A stretch of 40,840 bases of DNA, taken from a virus. Within the stretch, counting starts at the first letter, position 1. Every line of letters begins with the position of its first letter. The notes under the pieces were generated by a model, which searched no databases, had not been told where the DNA came from, and worked only from the letters and a program-made list of their open reading frames with translations. The stretch spans positions 1 to 40,840 of IMG/VR virus record IMGVR_UViG_3300023106_000018. The stretch is one strand, 5' to 3'. Shown here piece by piece: positions 7,164 to 13,099 of this stretch. Position numbers and translations under genes: made by a program.

Positions 7164-7510
7164 AGCTCACCCCCGACGCCCATCGAGCTGCGCACCTTCG
7201 GCGACACCAGGTCGTTACGCGGGATGCCAAATTGCATTTCGATCTCCTTGGCGCGGGCCAGCGGCACGTAGCCCTGGCGCAGCCACTGGCCCACGGCCTG
7301 GCGGGTGACGCCCAGCGCCACGGCCAGCTTGTTCCAGCTGCCGGCCTTCTCGACGGCCTTGTCCACCGCGCTGGTGGCGCGGGGCACTGGTTCGTCGGCG
7401 GCGAGCCATGCTTGAACGGTGCGCGGGCTGGCACCGAGGGCGCGGCCGAAATCCTGCTGGCGGCCGATGTGGGCGATGGCCATCTGCAGGCCGGTTTGTT
7501 TCTTGGTCAT
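7160..7510 (-). CDS. Tandem helix-turn-helix regulator (YdaS/Cro-like)
   Basis: The product is 116 residues, with AAGGAG seven bases before the ATG at 7510. Two helix-turn-helix units lie one after another: FGRALGASPRTVQAWL (about 23-38) and LAVALGVTRQAVGQWLRQG (about 62-80). The second continues into ARAKEIEMQFGIPRNDL, typical of the YdaS/Cro family. The first half aligns with the second, so the protein looks like an internal duplication. Cro/YdaS proteins repress phage promoters; here it may control the divergent promoters near 8600 or the repeated early promoters. It stands just downstream of the methyltransferase pair on the same strand. Its lack of a protease domain argues against a CI-type repressor. 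Confidence 0.82.
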   Translation of the reverse strand: MTKKQTGLQMAIAHIGRQQDFGRALGASPRTVQAWLAADEPVPRATSAVDKAVEKAGSWNKLAVALGVTRQAVGQWLRQGYVPLARAKEIEMQFGIPRNDLVSPKVRSSMGVGGEL

Positions 7511-7523
7511 GGTGTTGCTCCTT

Positions 7524-8552
7524 TTAAAGTAAATCGCTGAGGTCTTCTACAACAGGTCGGACAGTTCCGAAGGCGCATTCGATAAAGATGCGCGCCGCTT
7601 CGATGTTGATCGCGTTGCCGTATCCGGCGAGGCGGCCGGCGCGGTGGCCTTGGCCTTCTTTACCGGCGGGGGCATGCCAATCGGCGCGGCCTCGTCCCAC
7701 TCGGCCGGCAGACCCATCAACCAGCGGGAATGTGCCGGGTTCAACTGGCCGCCACTTTCCATCCCGGCATCCGAGCCAGTCAGCATCTCGCCAGAAACCG
7801 TCAACCAGCCCGCCAGGTGGTGCGCCACGTCGGCCAGGCTGATCTGCGGGTCGGTCGGCTTGCGGTTGCCCAACACTGGCGGCTTTGCCTTGGCCTGCAT
7901 CATGGTCGTGTCCGGCGTCGGCCAGCCGGCCAGCGTCGCCACGCCGTTGAGCGTAACCTGCGACTTGGTGCCGTCCTCGCGCCGGCCCGTCGCCGAGCAG
8001 TGCGCCATCGTCTGACCCCCAGCCCCATTCGCCGCCGCTGGCGTCGGCCACCCAGTACGTGCGGTCTCGGATGTGCGGAGCACCGACGCCCGCAGACGGA
8101 AACGCGACCGCCCCGAAGGCATAGCCCAGTCTTTCCAGACTAGCTTGTACAACGTCGAGCCAAGGTTCTGCGTCCTTGCTTGCAACCTGCTCACCAACAA
8201 TCCTTCGAGGGCGACACTGGCTGATGAGCCAATACCCGTGGGGGTAAAGATGTCGCTCGTCAGCAAACCCTTTTCCAGCGCCTGCTGCGCTGAAAGGCTG
8301 GCATGGGAAACTTGCGGACCAGACGTCTTCGTCGTCTCGCACCCCAGCAGATCGCAGAGCGAGACTCCAGCCCCCAAGCCCAGCGAACAGGTGCACTTGC
8401 CGGTATCCTCGCAGATCATCGGGTGAGACATCGGTGATACTCCTTTCGTCTACATCGCCGGGTGCTATGTGCCCAGCCTTGATTAAATTTCTCAACCACT
8501 GAGCCATATAAGGGTTGAATTCGTTGTAATACGCGCCCTGCTTGATCGCCAT
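7524..8552 (-). CDS. DNA cytosine C5-methyltransferase
   Basis: The product is 342 residues from the ATG at 8552, with AAGGA six bases upstream. It transfers a methyl group from SAM to cytosine in DNA. Motif I is HLFAGLGG (54-61, SAM binding). Motif IV is FPCQPFS with the catalytic Cys84. Motif VIII is IRDRTYWVA (161-169). The C-terminal motif X is GYGNAI. Motif VI, normally ENV, reads GEQV (120-123), as in some phage relatives. The Gly/Ala/Asp-rich stretch after residue 170 is the variable target-recognition region. The last residues are DLSDLL. It probably protects phage DNA from host restriction or marks it. About 295 codons overlap another gene in a different frame. Confidence 0.88.
   Translation of the reverse strand: MAIKQGAYYNEFNPYMAQWLRNLIKAGHIAPGDVDERSITDVSPDDLRGYRQVHLFAGLGGWSLALRSAGVRDDEDVWSASFPCQPFSAAGAGKGFADERHLYPHGYWLISQCRPRRIVGEQVASKDAEPWLDVVQASLERLGYAFGAVAFPSAGVGAPHIRDRTYWVADASGGEWGWGSDDGALLGDGPARGRHQVAGYAQRRGDAGRLADAGHDHDAGQGKAASVGQPQADRPADQPGRRGAPPGGLVDGFWRDADWLGCRDGKWRPVEPGTFPLVDGSAGRVGRGRADWHAPAGKEGQGHRAGRLAGYGNAINIEAARIFIECAFGTVRPVVEDLSDLL
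7547..8431 (-). CDS. Overlapping out-of-frame gene, GWPTP/WLMG family
   Basis: The product is 294 residues, read in a different frame of the methyltransferase gene on the same strand. AAAGGAG lies eight bases before the ATG at 8431, one of the better ribosome sites in the region. The translation is not random: it holds [18 protein letters not shown] and [12 protein letters not shown], two GWPTP motifs, then [21 protein letters not shown] recognise these motifs as a phage protein family often found with C5-methyltransferases; the role is unknown. The protein ends in ELSDLL. It could modulate the methyltransferase or be an independent anti-restriction protein. That both frames are translated is inferred from the ribosome site and the motifs. 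Confidence 0.72.
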   Translation of the reverse strand: MSHPMICEDTGKCTCSLGLGAGVSLCDLLGCETTKTSGPQVSHASLSAQQALEKGLLTSDIFTPTGIGSSASVALEGLLVSRLQARTQNLGSTLYKLVWKDWAMPSGRSRFRLRASVLRTSETARTGWPTPAAANGAGGQTMAHCSATGRREDGTKSQVTLNGVATLAGWPTPDTTMMQAKAKPPVLGNRKPTDPQISLADVAHHLAGWLTVSGEMLTGSDAGMESGGQLNPAHSRWLMGLPAEWDEAAPIGMPPPVKKAKATAPAASPDTATRSTSKRRASLSNAPSELSDLL

Positions 8553-8599
8553 CGAGGTTCCTTTCACTGACAAGCGCCAGCATAAACCAGACAGCTACT

Positions 8600-8658
8600 T
8601 TACGCAAGCAAAATATATTCGCAATAAATTGCTTGCGTAACGCAAAAGCATGTGTAAT
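8600..8658. promoter_or_regulatory. Divergent promoter and operator region
   Basis: This is the switch point between the two transcription arms. A perfect 12-base inverted repeat, TTACGCAAGCAA (8600-8611) and TTGCTTGCGTAA (8629-8640), has a 17-base AT-rich centre. A second palindrome, TTGCGT-A-ACGCAA, lies at 8633-8645. For the minus strand, TTACGC (8640-8635), 17 bases, TATATT (8617-8612) fits a sigma70 promoter. For the plus strand, TTGCTT (8629), 18 bases, TGTAAT (8653-8658) fits. The promoters overlap the repeats, so a dimeric repressor binding here would control both arms. Confidence 0.65.
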
Positions 8659-8709
8659 CATTCTCCCTGTCGATTCGGACAAAACCTACAACCCACAAGG
8701 AATAATCCT

Positions 8710-9255
8710 ATGAGCATTGAGAACGCAATCCTGGAACTGGCCGCCGCGATCCGCTACGCCGCCGACAAGACCGCAGGCGCCAGCACCGCCGAACAGCGGA
8801 AATATGACATGGAGCAAGAAGCCGTCGCCTTTGAAAAGAAACTGGCCTCGGAAGCCAAAGCTGCCGAACTGGAAAAGGCCGTCACCAAGGTGGAAACCGA
8901 CGCCAAGGCCGAGCAGAAGAAGGTCATGGCCGCTGTCGAAGCCGACCGCAAGCCGACCACCGCGAAGGCCGCTATCCAGCAGGCCCTGGACGAAGCGAAG
9001 AAAACCAAGGAAGCGGCCGCCGCGCCGGTCGTCGAGGAAGACGACCCGCTGGCCGACTCCACCCCGCTGGACTACGAAAAGGACGTCAAACCTAAGCTGG
9101 TGTCGGTGGGCAAGAACAAGCAGGAAATGGTCGACCTACTGGCCTCGTTCGGCGTCGGCAAGGAACTGACCTACGCCAAGGCCGACCAGCTGCCGGCGGA
9201 CAAGTTCGGCGCCGTCGTCGCCGCCTGCGACAAGATCCTGGCCGCGCGGGGCTGA
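8710..9255 (+). CDS. Coiled-coil early phage protein
   Basis: The product is 181 residues from the ATG at 8710; AAGGA stands eight bases upstream. The frame is open 20 codons earlier but has no ribosome site there. Residues about 25-105 are a long charged, Ala/Glu/Lys-rich coiled coil. An acidic linker ([11 protein letters not shown]) follows, then a compact C-terminal domain ([15 protein letters not shown] to KILAARG) that could bind protein or nucleic acid. Proteins like this often stand right before DUF2800/DUF2815 genes in phages and are sometimes labelled rrp5-like without functional proof. As first gene of the early arm it is likely made at once after infection. A scaffold role in replication is a guess. 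Confidence 0.78.
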   Translation: MSIENAILELAAAIRYAADKTAGASTAEQRKYDMEQEAVAFEKKLASEAKAAELEKAVTKVETDAKAEQKKVMAAVEADRKPTTAKAAIQQALDEAKKTKEAAAAPVVEEDDPLADSTPLDYEKDVKPKLVSVGKNKQEMVDLLASFGVGKELTYAKADQLPADKFGAVVAACDKILAARG

Positions 9256-9257
9256 TC

Positions 9258-10856
9258 GTGACGGCCAAACTTCATCCGCTGATCGGACCGGACGAGCGCG
9301 AGAAGCTGGCCGCGCTCGCCTCGGGGCAGATCAGCCTGGAAGAACCGCGCCGCGCCGCACACGCCAAACTCTCCCCGAGCGGCGCGAAAAGATGGCTGTC
9401 GTGCGCCGGCTCGCTGGCCATGGAAGCCGGCATCCCCGACAAGGGCAGCGAGTTTGCCGACGAGGGCACCGCCGCGCACTTCCTGGCATCCGAGTGCCTG
9501 GAGGGCGAGCACGATGCGAAGTTCTTCTTGGGTCGAATGATCGACGTCGGCCCGGATAAGACCTGCTGGATGGGCGATATCATCCAGGGTGAGCGATGCT
9601 TTAAAGCCGACGCCGACATGTGCCGCGAGGTGCAGAAGTACATCGACGCGGTGCGCGAAGCGGCGCAGGGCGGCGAGCTGCACGTCGAGCAGCGTCTGCC
9701 GATTTTCGGCGGCGTGATCCCGGACCAGTTCGGCACCTCGGACGTGGTGATCGTCTTCCCGAAGAAGTTTAAGATCCGGGATCTCAAATACGGCCGGGGC
9801 GTGCAGGTGTTCGCGGAGGAAAACGAGCAGGGCATGCTGTACGCCTTAGGTGCTCTCGACGAGTTCGATCTGCTGGGCGATATCGAGGGAGTCGAGATCA
9901 CCATCGACCAGCCGCGCATCAACCACGTCGACAGCTGGACGTGCAGCGTCGAGCACCTGCGGGCATTCGAGCAGCGGGCGATCGCCGCCGGCAAGCTGGC
10001 GCTGGAACTGGCCGAACACCCGAAACTAGTTTTGCCTGAGTTCCTGAATCCAGGCCCTGACCAGTGCCGGTTCTGCAAAGCCAAGGCGACTTGCCCTGCG
10101 CTGCGCGACCAGGTGCTGACGACGGTGGCGGGGGACTTCGAGGTGTTGACCGAGGAGCTACCCGGCTTCGGTGATGACATTGTCGATGTTCCGATCCCTG
10201 TGGTCGAGAACCTCATCGCACTGGGCAAAGGCGAGATCGCGGTGTCCATCATCGACGCCGAGAAGATCATCGCGGCGGCGCACGGTGTGGCGCCGGGCAA
10301 GGTGGACTTCGACCCCGAGCCGACGAATAAGATCGGTGATATCCAAGAGCCAATCTTCATCGTCAAAAAGCCCACCCTGCGCCCGGCCTTGGAGAATCCC
10401 GAGGCGCGCCTGGCCAGCGCCAGCGACGAACAGCTGGGCCTCTTGGGCGAGGCCATCGACCTGGTCGAAGGCTGGGCCAAGGCGGTGCGCGCTGAGCTGG
10501 AGCGGCGCATGCTGGCCGGCGGCGCGGTGCCCGGCTTCAAGCTGGTCAAGGGCCGCGAGGGTATTCGCAAGTTCTCGGATGCCGCCGAGGCCGAAAAGAT
10601 GATGAAGTCGATGCGCCTGAAGCAAGACGTGATGTACGACTGGACCCTGATCAGCCCTACCACGGCCGAGAAGCTGTACGCCGACGGCATCATCGGTAAG
10701 AAGCAATGGCCGAAGCTGCAGGCGCTCATCACCCGCAGCGAGGGCGGCCTGTCCGTGGCGCCAGCGGCCGACAAACGACCAGCGGTGGCGATCACCCCGG
10801 TGGCCGACGATTTTGAAGCATTGCCCGACACGGACGACCTGTCCGATTTACTCTAA
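9258..10856 (+). CDS. DUF2800 Cas4/RecB-like Fe-S nuclease
   Basis: The product is 532 residues from a GTG start at 9258, three bases after the previous stop. It is a PD-(D/E)XK nuclease: [15 protein letters not shown] at the N-terminus, GTSD (D162), then IRDLKYG with D175 and K177 as metal-binding and catalytic residues, followed by [10 protein letters not shown]. Four Cys (C49, C270, C273, C279; [10 protein letters not shown]) match the iron-sulfur arrangement of Cas4 and AddB nucleases. It would process DNA ends in replication or recombination. It is encoded directly before the putative ssDNA-binding protein, the usual phage pairing. The C-terminus ends in DDLSDLL, the same tail as the methyltransferase, which may be a docking peptide. 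Confidence 0.88.
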   Translation: MTAKLHPLIGPDEREKLAALASGQISLEEPRRAAHAKLSPSGAKRWLSCAGSLAMEAGIPDKGSEFADEGTAAHFLASECLEGEHDAKFFLGRMIDVGPDKTCWMGDIIQGERCFKADADMCREVQKYIDAVREAAQGGELHVEQRLPIFGGVIPDQFGTSDVVIVFPKKFKIRDLKYGRGVQVFAEENEQGMLYALGALDEFDLLGDIEGVEITIDQPRINHVDSWTCSVEHLRAFEQRAIAAGKLALELAEHPKLVLPEFLNPGPDQCRFCKAKATCPALRDQVLTTVAGDFEVLTEELPGFGDDIVDVPIPVVENLIALGKGEIAVSIIDAEKIIAAAHGVAPGKVDFDPEPTNKIGDIQEPIFIVKKPTLRPALENPEARLASASDEQLGLLGEAIDLVEGWAKAVRAELERRMLAGGAVPGFKLVKGREGIRKFSDAAEAEKMMKSMRLKQDVMYDWTLISPTTAEKLYADGIIGKKQWPKLQALITRSEGGLSVAPAADKRPAVAITPVADDFEALPDTDDLSDLL

Positions 10857-10876
10857 ACTTAATAGAAAGAAATACC

Positions 10877-11422
10877 ATGAAAATCAAACTGCAAAACGTC
10901 CGCCTGTCCTTCCCTGGTCTGTTCAAAGCCGAGCCGTTCCAGGCCGGCGACGAGCCGAAGTTCAAAGCCACCTTTCTGATCGAGAAGGGCAGCGACAACG
11001 ACAAGGCCGTCCAGAAGGCGATCTCGGAAACGGCGGCGCTGAAATGGGGCGCGACCAAGGCGCCGAAGATCCTCGACGGTATCCGGGGCAACACCAACCG
11101 CTTCGGCTACGCCGATGGCGACACCAAGACCTATGACGGCTACGAGGGCATGATGGCGCTGACGGCCAAGAACACCACCCGCCCACTGGTCATCGACCGT
11201 GACCGCTCGGCGGTGGCCGAAGCCGACGGCGTGGTGTACGCCGGTTGCTACGTCAACGCATCGGTCGAGGTGTTCTGCTACGACAAGCCGGGCCAGGGTG
11301 TCAGCTTCTCGCTGGGCGGCGTCCAGTTCGTCAAGAAAGGCGACGCGTTCGGCGGCGGCTCGCCGGCCAAGGAAACCGACTTCGACATCATCGAAGGCGC
11401 CGACGCCGACGATCTGGTCTAA
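10877..11422 (+). CDS. DUF2815 ssDNA-binding/annealing protein
   Basis: The product is 181 residues. It starts with KIKLQNVRLSFPGLFKAE, the typical beginning of the DUF2815 family, and contains KFKATFLIEKGS, GYEGMMALTAKN, and GVVYAGCYVNASVEVFCYD with GVSFSLGGVQFVKKGDAFGG near the end. The family has an OB-like fold and is thought to bind single-stranded DNA like T7 gp2.5. It always travels with DUF2800 and family A polymerase in phages. The end, EGADADDLV, is acidic with a hydrophobic last residue, much like the tail of bacterial SSB that recruits partners. The ribosome site is weak (AGAAAG). It likely coats phage DNA at the fork. Confidence 0.87.
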   Translation: MKIKLQNVRLSFPGLFKAEPFQAGDEPKFKATFLIEKGSDNDKAVQKAISETAALKWGATKAPKILDGIRGNTNRFGYADGDTKTYDGYEGMMALTAKNTTRPLVIDRDRSAVAEADGVVYAGCYVNASVEVFCYDKPGQGVSFSLGGVQFVKKGDAFGGGSPAKETDFDIIEGADADDLV

Positions 11423-11429
11423 ACCCACC

Positions 11430-11451
11430 GCCCGGCTCGCGCCGGGCATTT
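11430..11451 (+). terminator. Hairpin after DUF2815 gene, possible attenuator
   Basis: A perfect seven-pair stem, GCCCGGC with GCCGGGC and loop TCGC (11430-11447), is followed by ATTTTC. The T run is short. It may end only part of the transcripts, so that the SSB-like protein is made at a higher level than the genes that follow. Confidence 0.5.
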
Positions 11452-11464
11452 TCTGGAGAACGAT

Positions 11465-11713
11465 ATGGAAGAACGCGTAACCCTGCTCGGCAGCGCGCCG
11501 GACGGCAGCACCAAGGTGCTCGGCACCGTAAACACCCCGCCAGCCATGAAGATGCGCGACATCGTGCGCAACTACATCGGCGAGCCGCACGACGATGACG
11601 AACACGCGGACGACGAGGCCACCGTCGCAATGTGGATCCTCAAGGATTACCACGCGTGGCTGGTAGCGCAAGGCTGGAAGGCCCCGGATCCAGGTTTCAT
11701 TCCGGCCCTATGA
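11465..11713 (+). CDS. Small acidic hypothetical protein
   Basis: The product is 82 residues. GGAG stands six bases before the ATG at 11465. The N-terminal part is beta-like (ERVTLLGSAPDGSTKVLGTV). The middle is acidic (GEPHDDDEHADDEATV) and the end is helical with a Trp-rich patch (MWILKDYHAWLVAQGW). Its stop overlaps the next start (ATGA). There is no known motif. It lies between the ssDNA-binding protein and zinc-ribbon genes, so an accessory role in replication is possible, but nothing in the sequence proves it. Confidence 0.65.
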   Translation: MEERVTLLGSAPDGSTKVLGTVNTPPAMKMRDIVRNYIGEPHDDDEHADDEATVAMWILKDYHAWLVAQGWKAPDPGFIPAL

Positions 11714-12024
11714 CCACCTACTCGATCCGCTGCCGCAATGGCCAATGCCGCCACCGCCGCGTGTCGCGCACCCACCCCGACGACTACAAGGTCGTCCCGG
11801 TGTGCGCGGCGTGCGGCTCGCGCAAGGGCTGGCGGATCGAGCAGCGGGCCTACAACAAGCGCGGGCTGTGTCACTGTGGCGGCCCGCTGGGACGGGACAA
11901 CGAACCGTTCCCGCACCGCATCACCCACCCGTCGTGCGACCAACACCCGCACGGCATTTACAACCAGGCGCGCGCCCGTGGCGTTGCGCATGAGGACGTG
12001 CCCCATGAATATCGACCTAAGTGA
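11710..12024 (+). CDS. Zinc-ribbon phage protein
   Basis: The product is 104 residues from the ATG at 11710, overlapping the previous stop (ATGA). Several Cys/His clusters are visible: CRNGQCRHRR, PVCAACGS, GLCHCGGPLG and HPSCDQHPHG. These could bind one or two zinc ions in a ribbon fold. The protein is rich in Arg and Tyr and likely binds nucleic acid. It is one of three small Cys-containing proteins encoded in a row before the polymerase. A role as a replisome accessory or transcription cofactor is inferred. Its end overlaps the next gene by 20 bases. Confidence 0.68.
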   Translation: MTTYSIRCRNGQCRHRRVSRTHPDDYKVVPVCAACGSRKGWRIEQRAYNKRGLCHCGGPLGRDNEPFPHRITHPSCDQHPHGIYNQARARGVAHEDVPHEYRPK

Positions 12025-12448
12025 ATTCTTGACCGATCTAAAGCCGGTGCCGGCCGTCGTGCCGCCAATCGAAGACATGCACGTCTACGGCGGCGACTTC
12101 GGCATCTGCGGCCCGGTCTTGTTCCTGTACCGCGCCACCGCTCGGGCGTACAACGAATACGAGGGAAGCGGCAATCTGCGCGTGCAGTTCTCTTTCACCC
12201 GCTACCGCGCCGTGCGCTTCACGCGTTGTGGCGCCTGGGTGACTCAAGACCCGTATTGGTACGATAAGCCGACGCTGCGCTGGGTTAGCCTGGACGGCGG
12301 CAAAGGCAAGCGCCTAGGGCACCTGTCGAAGGCCGACGCCATGGAGTCGCTGCGCCACCGCAACCGGAGGCATGTCGAGATTCTGGAATGGCACCTGCAA
12401 TGCGCCGAAGCTGTGCGCGCCGTGCTCAACCCGAAGACCATGCCATGA
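12005..12448 (+). CDS. Hypothetical early phage protein
   Basis: The product is 147 residues from the ATG at 12005, with GAGG nine bases upstream. This start lies inside the end of the preceding gene. The sequence has an acidic, proline-containing N-terminus (EFLTDLKPVPAVVPP), a beta-rich middle with many aromatics (VLFLYRATARAYNEYEG, VQFSFTRYRAVRFTR) and a helical C-terminus (HVEILEWHLQCAEAVRAVL). No known motif is recognised. It sits among zinc-ribbon genes and is coupled to the DUF3268-like gene by ATGA. The function is unknown. Confidence 0.65.
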   Translation: MNIDLSEFLTDLKPVPAVVPPIEDMHVYGGDFGICGPVLFLYRATARAYNEYEGSGNLRVQFSFTRYRAVRFTRCGAWVTQDPYWYDKPTLRWVSLDGGKGKRLGHLSKADAMESLRHRNRRHVEILEWHLQCAEAVRAVLNPKTMP

Positions 12449-12873
12449 CCTACTTCGACGACCACGAGGACAAGCACATCGGCACCAGCCGGCGCCGGTT
12501 CTTCGGCAACCGCAGCCCGAAGAAGCAAGCCGAGGTGCGACAGGCTGACCGGCGTGCTATGCACGTACCGCCCGAAGCCTACCTCGACCGCAAGGCGTTG
12601 AAGGCCGAGCGCGGCAGCGCACTGGCCCGCGCCCGAATCGATGCCCATGGCGCATTCGACCCGCTGTGGAAGTCCGGCACCATGTCGCGGCGCTCGGCCT
12701 ATGACTGGCTGGCGATCCAGTTGCACCTGCCGGTGTCCGCCTGCCACATGGTGCTGTTCGACGTGGCCATGTGCCAGCGCGTGGTGGCCGTCTGCGCCGC
12801 CAGCGACGTGTGCCGCGCTGCCGTTGCGAAGTGCGGCCCGATTAACGATTTTGAGGATTTAGATCATGGGTGA
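12445..12873 (+). CDS. DUF3268-like protein lacking its zinc finger
   Basis: The product is 142 residues; the start overlaps the previous TGA (ATGA). Residues about 60-125 (AHGAFDPLWKSGTMSRRSAY, WLAIQLHLP, ACHMVLFDVAMCQRVVAV) match the C-terminal half of the phage DUF3268 family. In other members a CPYC-type zinc finger comes first. Here the N-terminal half is a basic stretch (GTSRRRFFGNRSPKKQAEV) without that finger. The end, CGPINDFEDLDHG, is nearly the same as the end of the next gene. The stop codon lies inside the next start region. The protein probably acts with its zinc-ribbon neighbours, but the family's function is unknown. Confidence 0.68.
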   Translation: MTYFDDHEDKHIGTSRRRFFGNRSPKKQAEVRQADRRAMHVPPEAYLDRKALKAERGSALARARIDAHGAFDPLWKSGTMSRRSAYDWLAIQLHLPVSACHMVLFDVAMCQRVVAVCAASDVCRAAVAKCGPINDFEDLDHG

Positions 12874-13099
12874 CATGGCCGACTACTACAACGAACTGCA
12901 AGAGGAAGGCGGTAGGTATTTTCCGTGCGGCGATCCGTACCGCGTCCGAGCGGCGCAGAAGCCGCCGAGCACCGGGCTTTGCGACAAGTGCGGCGCCCGC
13001 TTCGTGTGGTTCGTTGTCAGCGGAAAGTGGCAACCCACCGGCGGCGACGGTCAGCGCCACGAGTGCAGCCCTATCAACGATTTTGAGGATCTAACGTGA
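12866..13099 (+). CDS. Small zinc-ribbon protein with FEDL tail
   Basis: The product is 77 residues. GAGG at 12853-12856 stands nine bases before the ATG at 12866, so this start is preferred over the ATG at 12875. CDKCG and HEC give a likely three- or four-ligand zinc site around a Trp/Phe core (ARFVWFVVSGKW). The C-terminus, CSPINDFEDLT, copies that of the upstream protein, and the DNA under it carries the ribosome site for the polymerase. The stop overlaps the polymerase GTG (GTGA). It may contact the replisome, which is inference from position. Confidence 0.68.
   Translation: MGDMADYYNELQEEGGRYFPCGDPYRVRAAQKPPSTGLCDKCGARFVWFVVSGKWQPTGGDGQRHECSPINDFEDLT

Noticed and set aside
7160-7510. 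CI-type lysogeny repressor
   Set aside because: No protease/dimerisation domain follows the DNA-binding parts, and there is no integrase or attachment site in the window. A Cro/YdaS-like regulator fits better.
9272-10831. Long open frame of about 519 codons antisense to the DUF2800 gene
   Set aside because: High GC gives long open antisense frames. The translation is Ser/Arg/Pro-rich without motifs and no ribosome site precedes it.
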